Assembly: GCA_027924585.1 (NCBI GenBank)
Contig: BSBM01001138.1
Span: 11,713,001-11,777,000, forward strand
Source of the DNA: Larix kaempferi
Lineage: Eukaryota; Streptophyta; Pinopsida; Pinales; Pinaceae
Reading direction: 5' to 3'
DNA length: 64,000 nucleotides
Part shown: positions 22,333 through 33,997 of the stretch, piece by piece
How positions within the stretch are numbered: the stretch's first letter is position 1
Layout of the letters: each line of letters begins with the position of its first letter
Program-made: the position numbers and the translations under genes
The notes under the pieces: generated by a model
Seen by the model: the letters and a program-made list of their open reading frames with translations, nothing else
The model's database searches: none
What the model was told of the DNA's origin: nothing

Positions 22333-22752
22333 CACTAAAAAGAGATAAATGACTAAAAAAATGACCAAAATTTGCATATAAACGACCACCAGTACAACAT
22401 GAGAGATAAGTGACCAAACAAATGACAAAAATATGCATATAAATGGCCACTTTTGAATTGGCAATCACTGGTAGCAAATTAGCAGTCATTTATCACGTGA
22501 CAAAAAAAGTGGTCATAAATTTGGTCATTAATTGTGACAATTAATGACCAAATATATTACCAAATTAATGACCAAATATATTACCAAATTAATGACCAAA
22601 TATATGACCACAAGATAAGCTATAAATGACCAAGCTAAATATGACCACATTTTTGGTTGCTTGATATATGACTGCTAATTTGCTACCAGTGGTCATTTAT
22701 ATGCGGATTTTGGTCATTTTTTTGGTCACTTATCTCTCATTTTGTACTAGTG
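22333..22752. mobile_element. CACTA-ended palindromic MITE
   Basis: The right end (minus strand) reads CACTAGTACAAAATGAGAG. The left side has two staggered matches: CACTAAAAAGAGATAAATGA at 22333 and CACCAGTACAACATGAGAG near 22387. The interior is built of TGACCAAA / TTTGGTCA words and forms a long imperfect hairpin, with AATTGTGACAATT at the centre. It encodes no protein. Flanking triplets do not match, so no target duplication is claimed. Confidence 0.75.
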
Positions 22753-22859
22753 CTACCAACAAAATCCCAACAATTGTTTCCAACCAGAGTGTCAAAATTG
22801 TCTCTTATAATAGAGTACTTTTTAATAGTTTTTATATTTAATTTGAGTATGTGAGAAGT

Positions 22860-23713
22860 GTGTGATAGCAGGCGATGTTTCCTTGTGGACTTGCTTACAA
22901 CTGATTCCGCTAAAACACGACGAGCCGCACAAACACATTTTGTACGAGACGTCTTCCCAATCGCATTAAATGGAGATTGGATTTTTCTAACAATATGACT
23001 GCTAGCCTCTTAACTTTTAACTATCTTTATGCCCAAAATTCTCCTAACAACAGCTAAACAATGTGACTTTAACAAACATAGCAATAATTGGCATTTACCT
23101 GCATCACCTTTAGATTCAAAATATTCCTTGACAATTTTGTTGCATTGCCATTCGATAGTGCGTTTTGGAAACTTACTTTCAAGCCCCGACATAGCACTTT
23201 CATCCACATGAATATGTCTAGGAGTTCTTCTTCTTGCATTGGACAGTCGAGGTAGGGAGGGTGGACATGAGACATGAATACCATACTTGTTTGCTGTGGT
23301 GCCTCATTCACAGATTGGGCCATAATGGGAGTGTGGTCGACATGGTTTTGGTCTTCTTGGGGAGATTGCAAATTAAGCAAGGCTTGTATGTCCATCTCTA
23401 CACATGCAGCATCTCCCAAAATTCCCGTGTCATGACGAACTTCAGCATGACTCGTTGATGGATTGTTGGTTGGAGATTGTGTTAATGTTGGAATTTGAGT
23501 TGGGTCCGTTGGACGTGACCGCTTTACCTGTGGTTATGAACAAGAGGTTTTCATGTCAACAACTGTGTTAGGATCAGTGGAAGGATTCGGGGCAATAATA
23601 GGACCATGTCTCAATCTTTCCATTCCCAACCTAGCCTTTTCTCTTAATTCATTGACCTTTTCAATGGGTAGATTCCTTATATAGTTTTGTGTTCTATTGC
23701 GTGAGTTTCCCAT
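22860..23713 (-). pseudogene. Transposase-like gene, N-terminal half (same family as 5962-8110)
   Basis: From 23713 leftward: MGNSRNRTQNYIRNLPIEKV and ELREKARLGMERLRHGP. One TAA (stop near 23534) interrupts the frame before KRSRPTDPTQIPTLTQSP and GDAACVEMDIQALLNLQ. A one-base shift precedes VDESAMSGLESKFPKRTIEW and LLCLLKSHCLAVVRRILGIK. After a further shift come RTKCVCAARRVLAESVVSK and STRKHRLLS. I assign it to the same family as the 5962-8110 fragment because it supplies the missing N-terminal part and stops beside the same CACTA-ended repeat; that link is inference. Confidence 0.5.
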
Positions 23714-23883
23714 CTCCAAAAGTCTCTTTAACAAAACTATCAGGCCAACCCCTGGAAAAGAAACAACAAATAAGATGTTAGTTCCATTATACAATGAACT
23801 TGACACATTCCAACATAACTTACCACTTTACAAATTAACACATACAACTACAGACTATGTTGGTTTATTTGTGTTCGAATAAA

Positions 23884-24185
23884 CATCATTATCCCTTACA
23901 ATTCCAATCAATATAGATGATGGTTGCTCAAGTGTAGAGTGGAGAAACTAGTGTCTTGCCTAGACATGAATTCATACAAATTATGGTAGTAACACCCTAC
24001 AACAGAGATGGCTAGAGATGCCTTGGGAATAGTTTGATAGTTTTTCTACATCAAATAAGGTAAAGAAAATAAGTTTACTAATTACACAATGAGGAGGTTG
24101 CAAATTCCCCCAAGGAAGGAGAATTCAATGAGGTAGAGGAAAGTAATCAAGCTCAAAGGCACGATATTAAAGAAACATTACGATA
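23884..24185. other. Spacer
   Basis: No coding homology. Shares AGATGCCTTGGGAATA.TTTG with the duplicated block downstream. Confidence 0.4.
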
Positions 24186-24591
24186 AACATAGCATGAAGA
24201 TGAGAGCATGAACTAATCAATATGGACCCTCTCCCATGATTGCTTCTTAGGATTTTATTCAAATTGAAGAGGCTCAAGAGAGAACCTCATCATAGATGGG
24301 AATGTGTGGGGGAGCAATAGTTTGATAGTTTATGCTATAGGTTTTTCTATGGTGTACAATATGTAAAAGATGGAGGTTTATTAAACCATTTATTTGTACT
24401 TTTTTCAAATGAAAAAGAGTTTATGCTAGAGATGCCTTGGGAATATTTTGATAGTTTTTATACATCAAATAAACATAGCATGAAGATGAGAGCATGGACA
24501 AAATTTCATGAACTAATCAATATGGACCCTCTTTCATGATTTCTTCTCAGGATTTTATTCAAATTGAAGAGGCTCAAGAGAGAACCTCATC
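24186..24591. repeat. Direct duplication, ~290-bp offset
   Basis: AACATAGCATGAAGATGAGA.. through GAGGCTCAAGAGAGAACCTC at about 24186-24292 recurs at about 24472-24590. The second copy has an extra short insert after 'gagcatg'. Confidence 0.85.
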
Positions 24592-25079
24592 CATACCATC
24601 CTTATGTGAAATCAAAATATATTCATGGTAAGAATTATTGGTTTACATTGCATACTTCATCTTGTCTGGTGTTCATATGAGTTTTTTTATATGTGAACTT
24701 GGGAATTCTTCTTGTCAAATTCATTGTTGTCTATGCATGGATATTGTTGTAGGCATATGATAAAAACAAAAAGGCATGGGAGAATCTCAAATCTTGTGAA
24801 TGAAAAGAATTATTTACAATTCACCATACCTATAGAAATGATCTCCACTTGCAATGGAAACTAGTAGCTTGAATGTATCAACTAGATTCCAAGACAACTG
24901 AAGATGTTTGTTAGATTCCAAGGGTGATTTTGTGTCCAATAGATCAATGAGTGTCCAAAATATCAATGAGTGTGAGTCAATGAGAAACCTGTAAGAGCTT
25001 GAAACCCACGAAAGAAATGAAACCTGTGTTTTTTGGTAGAATTCCCGAGAACAGAGAACTCTATTTTTTTAAACTAGCA
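24592..25079. other. Spacer
   Basis: Nothing recognised. Confidence 0.45.
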
Positions 25080-25175
25080 ACAGGCACGCGCACGTGTGCT
25101 TAAATGCACACACGTGTGTTTGTAGCGCGTACACGTCACTAGCGCGCATGCGCTAAAACACGCGCACATGCCCCT
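25080..25175. repeat. CpG-rich alternating purine-pyrimidine patch
   Basis: Dense GCGC, ACGTGT and CACACGTGTG words in AT-rich surroundings. It contains ACGT cores of the kind bound by plant bZIP factors, but no gene lies next to it. A sister patch is at 30195-30312. Confidence 0.7.
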
Positions 25176-25264
25176 GCATAACATTTACACCATTTATTAC
25201 CCAAAGTTTACACCATTTAATGCCAAACCTCCCCCCACTTCGAAAATATTTTCATAAATTGGAC

Positions 25265-25316
25265 TCGGTGATGAAATTTGAAGGGTGGGTCTTAAATTTT
25301 ATTGGAAGGGCATTTT
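25265..25316 (+). repeat. Short dispersed repeat, inverted partner at 50838-50895
   Basis: GTGATGAAATTTGAAGGGTG and GGTCTTAAATTTTATTGGAA recur in reverse complement near 50838-50895. With the 26029/49047 pair this suggests one longer, decayed element. Confidence 0.7.
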
Positions 25317-26028
25317 TTCTTGTTCTTGGAGTCATATAGTTTTCTTTGTGTTTATATTTATATTTTTATTACATATAATATTACTGTTATTTGTTATATC
25401 AACATACATCCATCTTAACTCCAAATCTATGGAGTAGTTAAAAGAATCAAATCTCTTAATTTAGAATTTTTTTATCATTTAAAATAGATATAGATATTAA
25501 AAATATGTTTATGTAGATATGATATCTATAGTGTTTTTATTTATGTAAACTTTATATCTTTCTTTTTAAGTTCTAATATAAAAGTCTCTATATATCAAAA
25601 CTCTCTTTTCATATATATAAAGAAATATTTATCTTTATCTTTATCTTTATATTTGATTTTAGGATATAGTAGTACAATTATTTATTATGAGTATTATATT
25701 ACTTTTAAAATTTATATGTAACTCTTACTCATTTGAGAAATATAAAAACATCTATATCATATTAAATTGTAAATGCATCTTTTGCTAATTCCCCCTAGAA
25801 GGAAACTATTTAAATATGATACAACTTTACCTTTTTGTACTATCAAAAAAATATTTAATATAACATAAGCCTTATTCTATAAAACCATGTACTTATAATG
25901 GTTAAGATGTATTATAGGGATGGTTTTTTTACTCCTTTTTCATTGAAGGAGCTTATTACATGTTTATAGTCAACTTTCTTAAACCATAGTCAAACCATGG
26001 TTAACTATGGTTATTCTTAAACCATAGT

Positions 26029-26602
26029 TAATATAAGACTTACTTATAGTTGTCTCGGGAGCTTACTCTTTGTGTCTTGACACATTTGATAATTTATGGT
26101 TGTCTATGCGCTTTGACCCAATTGATATTGTAAGGTGAGGATGTGCATGCATAGTAATCCTTATTTATGACTGCGATGAGGATTTAATTGGAAGAGGGTG
26201 TAAAGACATGTTATTTTGGTGGCGAGTGTCGAAGAGAAACGTGGTGATAAACCACATATGTTTGGAAGGACAGAGGGAGGTTACATGATCATGATCATTC
26301 CACCCATCAAATTGAAGACAATTCCTGAGCCAAAAATTGTTTTTTTAAATTTTATTAATAACCATTGTGGTACTTTGGTCCAATGTTTTTTTTTAACTCA
26401 TTGTTTCTCCATATTGTGTGCCTACTACCACCTCTCTATATCAATGCATAAATCAACCTCTGCTTGGTTTGTGGTTATAGTTGCATTCCATTTAGTGTTG
26501 TTTAGAGTTTTCGTGAGTCTATGACATTCATGCAATAAATGATGTCTTGTAGAGGAGGACTCATCAAAGAGGCAATTTGAATTTCATTTTGACAAAAAAC
26601 AT
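26029..26602 (+). repeat. Dispersed repeat, copy 1
   Basis: About 575 bp match 49047-49643 in reverse complement. Both copies start TTAATATAAGACTTACTTAT and end near CAATTTGAATTTCATTTTGA. They share a short conceptual peptide (KPHMFGRTEGGYMIMI / KPHMFGRTEGDYMIMI), but it is short and indels differ, so function is doubtful. Non-coding dispersed element of unknown class. Confidence 0.88.
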
Positions 26603-27295
26603 ATTTTGTAAAGATCAAATGCCATGAATGCATCCTCAGACTACCATGCAAGGCCATGGATATGTTGCAAAGCATTGAACATCATCGAAGAATGAAAACA
26701 TGTTCCTCGAGATCTTATTAAAGCATATTGAGCTCAATTGAATTCCACTTGAGCCTTAATTGAAAATTCTAGACCTCAAGCGTCATCAATAGCACATAGA
26801 ATCCATGATATTATCCCTCTACAAGGAGTCTTTTTCATATGAATTGAATATTGCTGCCATTATAATCTCTTGGGCATCAAGGATTTATCTTGGCTCCTTA
26901 ACCATGGCTAGTGGAGGGAAACAAGAGCCTCCAACACTAACTCTTGATTCTTAGGCACAAACACCATGAATGAGTCCCTCGACCACCACATATGAAATAT
27001 ATAGGGTATTAGTCAACTTCAAGTGTGATATGTACTGTTCCATGACTAGGTTAGTTATGAACCAAAAATGGGTCTCGAGGCCTGACCAAGGTATATGGAA
27101 AACAAGAAGCTCCTCATGCCTTAAATGAAGCTTCTCAGGCTCAAGCACCATGAACAACACCTACAAATCAAGAAGCTTCTTAGGATACGATGTTGAATGC
27201 ATCTTCAAACCACCACACATAACCCTTGTGGGGTATCTCTAGCAAATGTAGAGGGATACATATACCATGATTAGGCTACATTGCATTCCTTTAAC
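26603..27295. other. Spacer
   Basis: No gene recognised. Similar phrases (CTCAGGC.., CACCATGAA..) repeat in diverged form at 26940-27170. Confidence 0.45.
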
Positions 27296-28673
27296 AAGAT
27301 GATGATGATGATGATGATGATGACGATGATGATGACTAATATCATTATCATCATCCTCATCATCATCGTAATTGTCGTCACCATCATCACTATCATCATC
27401 ATCATCGTCATCGTCATCATCATCTTCATCATCAACATCATATTCGTCATCATCATCATCATCATCGTCATCATCATCCTCATTATCATCATCATCATTA
27501 TCATCCTCATCATCATCATCTTATTCTTCATCATCATCATCATCAACATCTTCATCATCATATTCATCATCAACATCATCATCATCATCATCTTCAACAT
27601 CATCGTCATCATCTTCATCATCATCATTCATCATCATCTTTGATGATGATGATGAAGATGATGATGGTGGTGGATGATGATGAAGATGAGTACAGAGATG
27701 AAGATGATGATGATGACGATGACGAATATGATCATCATCATCATCCTCATCCTCATCCTTGTCATCATCCTCATCATCATAATCATCTTCATCATCATCA
27801 TCCTCATCCTCATCCTCATCATCATCCTCATCATCACCATCATCATCCTCATCATCCTCATCATCCTTGTCACCATCATCATCATCGTCGTCAACACCCT
27901 CTTCCTCATCATCATCCTCATCATCATAATCATCATCTTGGTCATCATCTTCATCATCAACATCATCATCATCATCATCTTCATCATCATCATCATATTC
28001 TTCATCATCAGCATGATTCATCATAATCGTCGTCGTCATCATCATCATCATCATCATCATCATCAACATCTTCGTCATCATATTCATCATCAACATCATC
28101 ATCATCATCATCATCATCATCTTCATCATCATCATCATCATCTTCATCATCATCTTCGTCATCATCGTCATCATCTTCATCATCATCATCCATCATCATC
28201 AATGATGATGATGATGATGATGATGATGACGAAGATGATGATGATGATGATGAAGATGGTGGATGATGATGAAGTTGAGTACGAAGATGAAGATGATGAT
28301 GATGATGAATATCATCATCATGTTGGTCATAATCATCTTCGTCATCACCATCATCATCATCATCATCCTCATCATCCTCATCATACTCATCATCATCATC
28401 TTCGTCATCGTCATCACCCTCTTCCTCATCCTCATCCTCATCCTCATCCTCATCCTCATCCTCATCCTCATCCTCATCATCATCATCACCTTGGTCATCA
28501 TCTTCATCATCAACATCATCATCATCATCTTCATCATCATCATATTCATCATATTCATCATCATCATAATCATATTCGTCATCGTCATCATCATCAACAT
28601 CTTCATCATCATATTCATCATCAACATCATCATCATCATCATCATCTTTATCATCACCATTCCTCATCATCAT

Positions 28674-28715
<42 letters not shown>

Positions 28716-29518
28716 CAAAGATGATGATGATGATGATGATGATGATGAAGATGGTGGATTATGATGAAGATGAGTACGAAGATGAAGATGATGATTATGA
28801 CGATGATGAATATGATCATCATCATCATCCTCATCCTCATCATCATAATCATCTGTGTCATCGTCATCATCATCATCCTCATCATCCTTGTCATCATCAT
28901 CATCGTCATCATCATCATCGTCATCACCCTATTCCTCCTCATCATCATCGTCATCACCCTCTTCCTCATCATCATCCTCGTCATCATCATCATCATCATC
29001 ATCTTAGTCATCATATTCATCATCAACGTCATCATCTTCATCATCATCATCATATTCGTCATCATCAGCATGATTCATCATCATCAGCGTCATCATCATC
29101 ATCATCATCGTCGTCATCCTCCTCCTCATCCTCATCCTCATCATCCTCATCATCGTCATCATCCTCTTCGTCATCATCCTCGTCATCATCATCATCGTCA
29201 TCGTCATCATCCTCCTCCTCCTCCTCCTCCTCCTCCTCATCATCGTCATGGTCATCACCCTCTTCCTCCTCCTCCTGCTCCTCCTCCTCCTTCTCCTCCT
29301 CGTCATCAAAATCATCGTCATCCTCATCATCGTCGTCACCATCATCATCATCATCATCATCATCATCATATTTTTCATCATCATCATCAACATCATCAAC
29401 ATCATCATCATCATCTTCTTCATCATCGTCATGATCGTCAACATCTTCGTCATCATCTTCTTCATCAACATCATCATCATCTTCATCATCATCATTGATA
29501 ATGATGATGATGACAAAA

Positions 29519-29559
<41 letters not shown>

Positions 29560-29841
29560 TGATGATGAAGATGAGTATGAATATGATGATGATGAATATG
29601 ATCATCCTCATCATCCTCATCATCATCACAATCATCTTCGTCATCATCAGCATCATCATCATCATCCCCATCATCCTCATCATCGTCATCATCCTCGTCA
29701 TCATCATCATCTTCATCATCATCATCATCATTATCAGCCACTTCCTCATCATCATCCTCATCCTCATCATCATCATCTTGGTCATCATCTTCATCATCAT
29801 ATTCATCATCAACATCATCATCATCTTCATCATCATCATCA
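27296..29841. repeat. (ATC/GAT)n array with repeated strand switches
   Basis: About 2.5 kb, mostly CAT/TCA triplets on +, with GAT-strand blocks at about 27299-27336, 27640-27725, 28201-28310, 28675-28812 and 29494-29600. The GAT blocks at 27.7, 28.3, 28.8 and 29.6 kb share a landmark, GATGAAGATGAGTACGAAGA or variants, near 27677, 28268, 28765 and 29563. Each switch makes an inverted repeat able to form a hairpin. Long open frames are by-products of stop-free triplets. Confidence 0.93.
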
Positions 29842-30194
29842 AGAAGGGGGAATCAAGGTTTGACCTAGAGTGACCCCTTTTAATCATTCCTAGAGTCATT
29901 TTGTTGATGAACCAAAATTAAGCACTCCAACTAACTATGGGCCAAATCACAAGGTTGGATCCCAAGACAAAACATAGTAAGTAGGAGGGTTCCCGAAAGG
30001 GTCTAGTAGAGTCAAACTAATGATTAAAGTTATAATATTGAAGAGGAGGCAATATCAAACCCTACTTAAGCACTAGACATCACAGGGAATTCATGCATAT
30101 AGGGTAAGGTAAAGTGACTCAATAGATATTTATCGAGCACATAACAATCTTTGTATGAAGAGAGAAAAATATCAATGTTAATAATATTTGTATG
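29842..30194. other. Spacer
   Basis: No gene seen. Confidence 0.5.
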
Positions 30195-30312
30195 ACTAAA
30201 TAGTGCGTACGCACTAAATAGCGTGTACGCACTAAATAGTGCGTACGCTCTGTTAGTGCATACGAGTTATTTATGCATGCGTGTATTTAAAACAGCACGC
30301 ACGTGCCATTTA
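30195..30312. repeat. Tandem 14-bp palindromes AGTGCGTACGCACT
   Basis: AGTGCGTACGCACT and close variants occur three times at ~20-bp spacing, joined by AAAT. CATACGAG and GCACGCACGTGCC follow. CpG-rich in AT-rich surroundings, similar to 25080-25175. Confidence 0.85.
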
Positions 30313-30739
30313 AATTTTTAAGTTTTAGTGGGCAATTCCTTTCCCACGACGTGGTGGATGACTTGGACGCTATGGTTTTAGGTTCGGGTTGCCAAACCAA
30401 GTGGCTTGGACTGTGTTATAACAAAATACATCTTATTCTATAACTTCTTCTGTTTCAAGCATGATTCTTCGTATGATACACTTGTCCACTTCTAATGAAA
30501 TTGCACACACTTGTAGAACTATGTGTGCAGATTCCGAATATGTAATTTTTTATTAAATCTATTATTTGTTTCTATTTTTTAATTAATTTTAATTGCACTA
30601 ATGTCAATCTTACACAAAAGTAGGTTATTTCTTTCATCTATAACTTTTGACTGGCTCACCTATCTTGAAAACGGAAAAGAACCCGCAAAAGTACACACAA
30701 AAACCTACATCCTAAAAAAAAAAGTTCATTGATTATGTT

Positions 30740-31444
30740 TGTAAAATTAGACATAGCAGATCTAATGAACAAGTAAATCAATCACAATAGATGAACATAG
30801 AAAATATGGTGTAAAACTGTGTAAAAACATGCACAGTGCTCAATATCCCAATAAGGGTGAATAATTACAATACAATCTGACTGAGCAATTCGAATTGACT
30901 AAGGAGGTCATTTGAATTACTGAATGGTGTGGCTTGGCTCCAACTAGGAGTCCACATCATCAATCGGTGGTGGTCATCAATGCACAAGAACCAGTCATCC
31001 AGGTGTCAATCTGAGTCTAACTGAGTGTAACAAGTGTAACTGAAGTGTGTAGCACTGATTAAGGGAAGGAGGCTCAGTGGAGGGCGAATGGGAGGCTTAA
31101 CTGAAGTCAGAACAAGTCATCTAGTCAATCTGGAGGTCCAACGGAGTGAAACAGTTAGTCGGGAGTGAAACTAGCCTCAAATCAAGCAGAATCGGAGCTA
31201 AATGAGTGTAACTGGAGTGGTAGGTGAAGAAGTGCACCCTTCTCTGGTAGTAGGTGAGATGTGGGCACCTTCCTAACTAGGAGGGCTGAAAGTCTGATGT
31301 AAGAAGCTCCCGGGTGCTAGAATGAAGTGGCTAAGGTGTTGGAGGCATCAACCTGGTGACTGGGATGCATGAAAACCCTAGAATTTGCATGCAAACCCTA
31401 ATTGCATGCAAGGTCCTAAAAATGATGATGTGGATATCCGAACA
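30740..31444 (-). repeat. 3' LTR (element orientation)
   Basis: Starts at the polypurine tract side (31444) and ends at 30740. It has about 16 bp more than its partner, in the GCATGCAAACCCTA region near 31388-31410. Confidence 0.93.
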
Positions 31445-31453
31445 CCCCCCCTC
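31445..31453 (-). other. Polypurine tract
   Basis: GAGGGGGGG on minus, directly before the 3' LTR. A second G-run of the same form lies at about 31588. Confidence 0.8.
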
Positions 31454-31639
31454 AAGCTAGACTATGATGTGCAAAAAATAATGTGGGGCCCTGGTAACTA
31501 AGACCAAAGGTCACCCCAATACAATAATAATCCAAACTAATAACAGTCAATAAAGCGAGGAAATGGGGAAAACCTCATGGGAAAAATACCCCCCCTCAAA
31601 ATAGACTGTAGCACACCAAAAGATTTAACTGTTCCAAAA

Positions 31640-32665
31640 TCAAGTAGATATGTTCTTACTCTTGGGAGTAAATGGATCATGCTCCAAAAACATGTGCTTG
31701 AATTCTCCATCAGTGGATGCAAGCGAATGTGGAGACTTTAAGAACTTGCTCTTCATACCGAAAATGGTGAGAACAAATCTGAAAATATAAGGATGATCCT
31801 GGAACCTGTGATTCGAACCAAGTGAGGTAGGAATAGCTCCAATCGGATCAAATAGATCTTGAAACTTGAACTTCTTATCAATAGAAGTTAAATCAGCTCC
31901 AAAAATAGATGAATGGTTTCTTGAGATCTCCTTTGAACCAACAAGGGTGAGATCAAAACCAAAATCAGCAAAAAGTGCATGAGAATTGAACTCAAGCGAA
32001 TGATAGTGCTCTTCATCTTCATTAAAAATCTGAGAAACTTTGCAAATGATAGAGCATAAGTCTATAGGAGGCATGCAATCAAGGAGGGCGAATGCTTCAC
32101 CTCCAAAATCAAATTTTACCTCCAAAACTTCAAGTAGATCATTATTCTGCATGCCGGCAAACTCATGTGAAGGAGAGGATTCAAGAACCTCTTCGGAATC
32201 TAGAGTATGAGCTGGTTTATCTTGCTCAGAATTCGAAATAGAAGACATTGAGAGAGTGAGTTTTGAATCTACAATTTCTTCTTCATCTTGAACAATTGTT
32301 GAGGCCAAGACATGATCGGAAAGAACACATAAGGAGATCTCACTGGGCTTGTTCTCCAAAAGGCTAGCATGATCCTCTTCTTCCCGCTTTCCAAATTCTC
32401 TATTGAGTTGGACCCATAGATCACTTGGATTTTCAGAAGTATTACTGAGGTAGCGCATACAAGGAGACATAGCAAGACACATTGCTCCAAAATATCTGTC
32501 ACAATCATTGAGCCAATCATTCTCCTCTTCATCGGAATCAAAATCTCTTGTATTACCAATGCACACATCAAAAAGACATTGTCTCTTCAAGAATGCAATG
32601 ATCTTTGGTTTCCATTCATCATAGTTGAATGGAGTAAGAATATTTTGTGAAGAAGAATATTCCAT
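31640..32665 (-). CDS. Copia-type Gag-like protein of the LTR element
   Basis: 341 codons from the ATG at 32665 (MEYSSSQNILTPFNYDEWKP). The frame is also open upstream to an ATG at 32788, but the later start fits the gag pattern. N-terminal residues 10-130 resemble the copia Gag region: FNYDEWKPKIIAFLKRQ, RYFGAMCLAM and PSDLWVQLNREFGKREEED. Gag forms the virus-like particle around the element RNA. The C-terminal ~200 residues are acidic and unassigned. No CCHC zinc knuckle is visible. The open frame in a recent insertion suggests it was translated until recently. Confidence 0.8.
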   Translation of the reverse strand: MEYSSSQNILTPFNYDEWKPKIIAFLKRQCLFDVCIGNTRDFDSDEEENDWLNDCDRYFGAMCLAMSPCMRYLSNTSENPSDLWVQLNREFGKREEEDHASLLENKPSEISLCVLSDHVLASTIVQDEEEIVDSKLTLSMSSISNSEQDKPAHTLDSEEVLESSPSHEFAGMQNNDLLEVLEVKFDFGGEAFALLDCMPPIDLCSIICKVSQIFNEDEEHYHSLEFNSHALFADFGFDLTLVGSKEISRNHSSIFGADLTSIDKKFKFQDLFDPIGAIPTSLGSNHRFQDHPYIFRFVLTIFGMKSKFLKSPHSLASTDGEFKHMFLEHDPFTPKSKNIST

Positions 32666-32829
32666 CTCTGCAATATCGAATGCAAATGGAGAAAGTAAGA
32701 AACTGCAAATCACAAGCAAATAAGAACCATTATGGAGCAATAGTTGCAACTGCAGAAAACTGCTACAAAGTGGGCAAAAATTGCTCAATCTTCATGTAGA
32801 ACACCTGTAGAAAAGAAATCTTGTCCCTA

Positions 32830-32846
32830 CCATGGATCTGATACCA
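32830..32846 (-). other. Primer-binding site
   Basis: TGGTATCAGATCCATGG directly after the 5' LTR; TGGTATCAGA is typical of initiator-Met tRNA primed plant retroelements. Confidence 0.9.
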
Positions 32847-33534
32847 TGTAAAATTAGTCACAACAGATCTAATGAACAAGTAAATCAATCACAACAGATG
32901 AAAATAGAAAATATGGTGTAAAACTGTGTAAAAACATGCACAGTGCTCAATATCCCAATAAGGGTGAATAATTACAATACAATCTGACTGAGCAATTCGA
33001 ATTGAATAAGGAGGTCATTTGAATTACTGAATGGTGTGGCTTGGCTCCAACTAGGAGTCCACATCATCAATCGGTGGTGGTCATCAATGCACAAGAACCA
33101 GTCATCCAGGTGTCAATCTGAGTCTAACTGAGTGTAACAAGTGTAACTGAAGTGTGTAGCACTAATTAAGGGAAGGAGGCTCAGTGGAGGGTGCATGGGA
33201 GGCTTAACTGAAGTCAGAACAAGTCATCTAGTCAATCTGGAGGTCCAACGGAGTGAAACAGTCAGTCGGGAGTGAAACTAGCCTCAAATCAAGGAGAATC
33301 GGAGCTAACTGAGTGTAACTGAAGTGGTAGGTGAAGAAGTGCGCCCTTCTCTGGTAGTAGGTGAGAAGTGGGCACCTTCCTGACTAGGAGGGCTGAAAGT
33401 CTGATGTAAGAAGCTCCCGGGTGCTAGAATGAAGTGGCTAAGGTGCTGGAGGCATCAACCTGGTGACTGGGATGCATGCAAACCCTAGAATTTGCATGCA
33501 AGGTCCTGAAAATGATGATGTGGATATTCGAATA
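32847..33534 (-). repeat. 5' LTR (element orientation)
   Basis: Presumed to carry the promoter. Its terminal base differs from the other LTR (TATTCG against TGTTCG), one of the few differences. Confidence 0.93.
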
Positions 33535-33997
33535 ATGTTAAGACCATGATGTCGGGGACTAATGCTCAACCTAGTCATTTTAGGGCTTGGCTGACTTCCT
33601 TAATTTTTTTTTTTAAATTAAGATAAATAAATATGAAAAAATAGCGCTGCACTAGAACGGCCTGTTATCTACAACTGTATATAATTTTTTTCACAAAATG
33701 TCACCATCTGCATACCAAACCAGGGGACTAACGCAAACATATTCATTATGTTTTCTTAAAAAAATAACATACCAACCTTAGGAGAACCCCATTTTTTGGG
33801 AGTTATACTTAATTTCCATAAATAATATTTATATATTCCGGAAGGTAATCCGATTGTCTATGTTTCATCTTCTTGCGCCATATTCTTAAAAGTTGGGTAG
33901 GTAGCTCTAATATTGTTTTTTGATGTTCAGATTTATGTTTTTCCAAGAGTCCATTGCGACTAACGCATCATGAGTAGCCAACATTAGCTTGCACCAA

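Larger units (their letters stand above)
30740..33534 (-). mobile_element. Complete gag-only LTR retrotransposon, minus orientation
   Basis: Two direct repeats, 30740-31444 (705 bp) and 32847-33534 (688 bp), flank a 1402-bp interior. The element is bounded by a perfect 5-bp target duplication ATGTT (30735-30739 and 33535-33539). In element orientation the LTR begins TGTTCGGATATCC and ends TTTTACA. The primer-binding site TGGTATCAGATCCATGG follows the 5' LTR and matches the initiator-Met tRNA type. A polypurine tract GAGGGGGGG abuts the 3' LTR. Only a gag-like ORF is present; protease, integrase, reverse transcriptase and RNase H are absent, so it needs a helper. The LTRs differ by few substitutions and a ~16-bp indel, so insertion was recent. 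Confidence 0.95.

Noticed and set aside
25121-25170. G-box promoter for a nearby gene
   Set aside because: No gene begins within several kilobases.
27271-29899. Many overlapping ORFs of His/Ser/Ile/Met/Asp runs
   Set aside because: Translations of (ATC/GAT)n in six frames, not genes.
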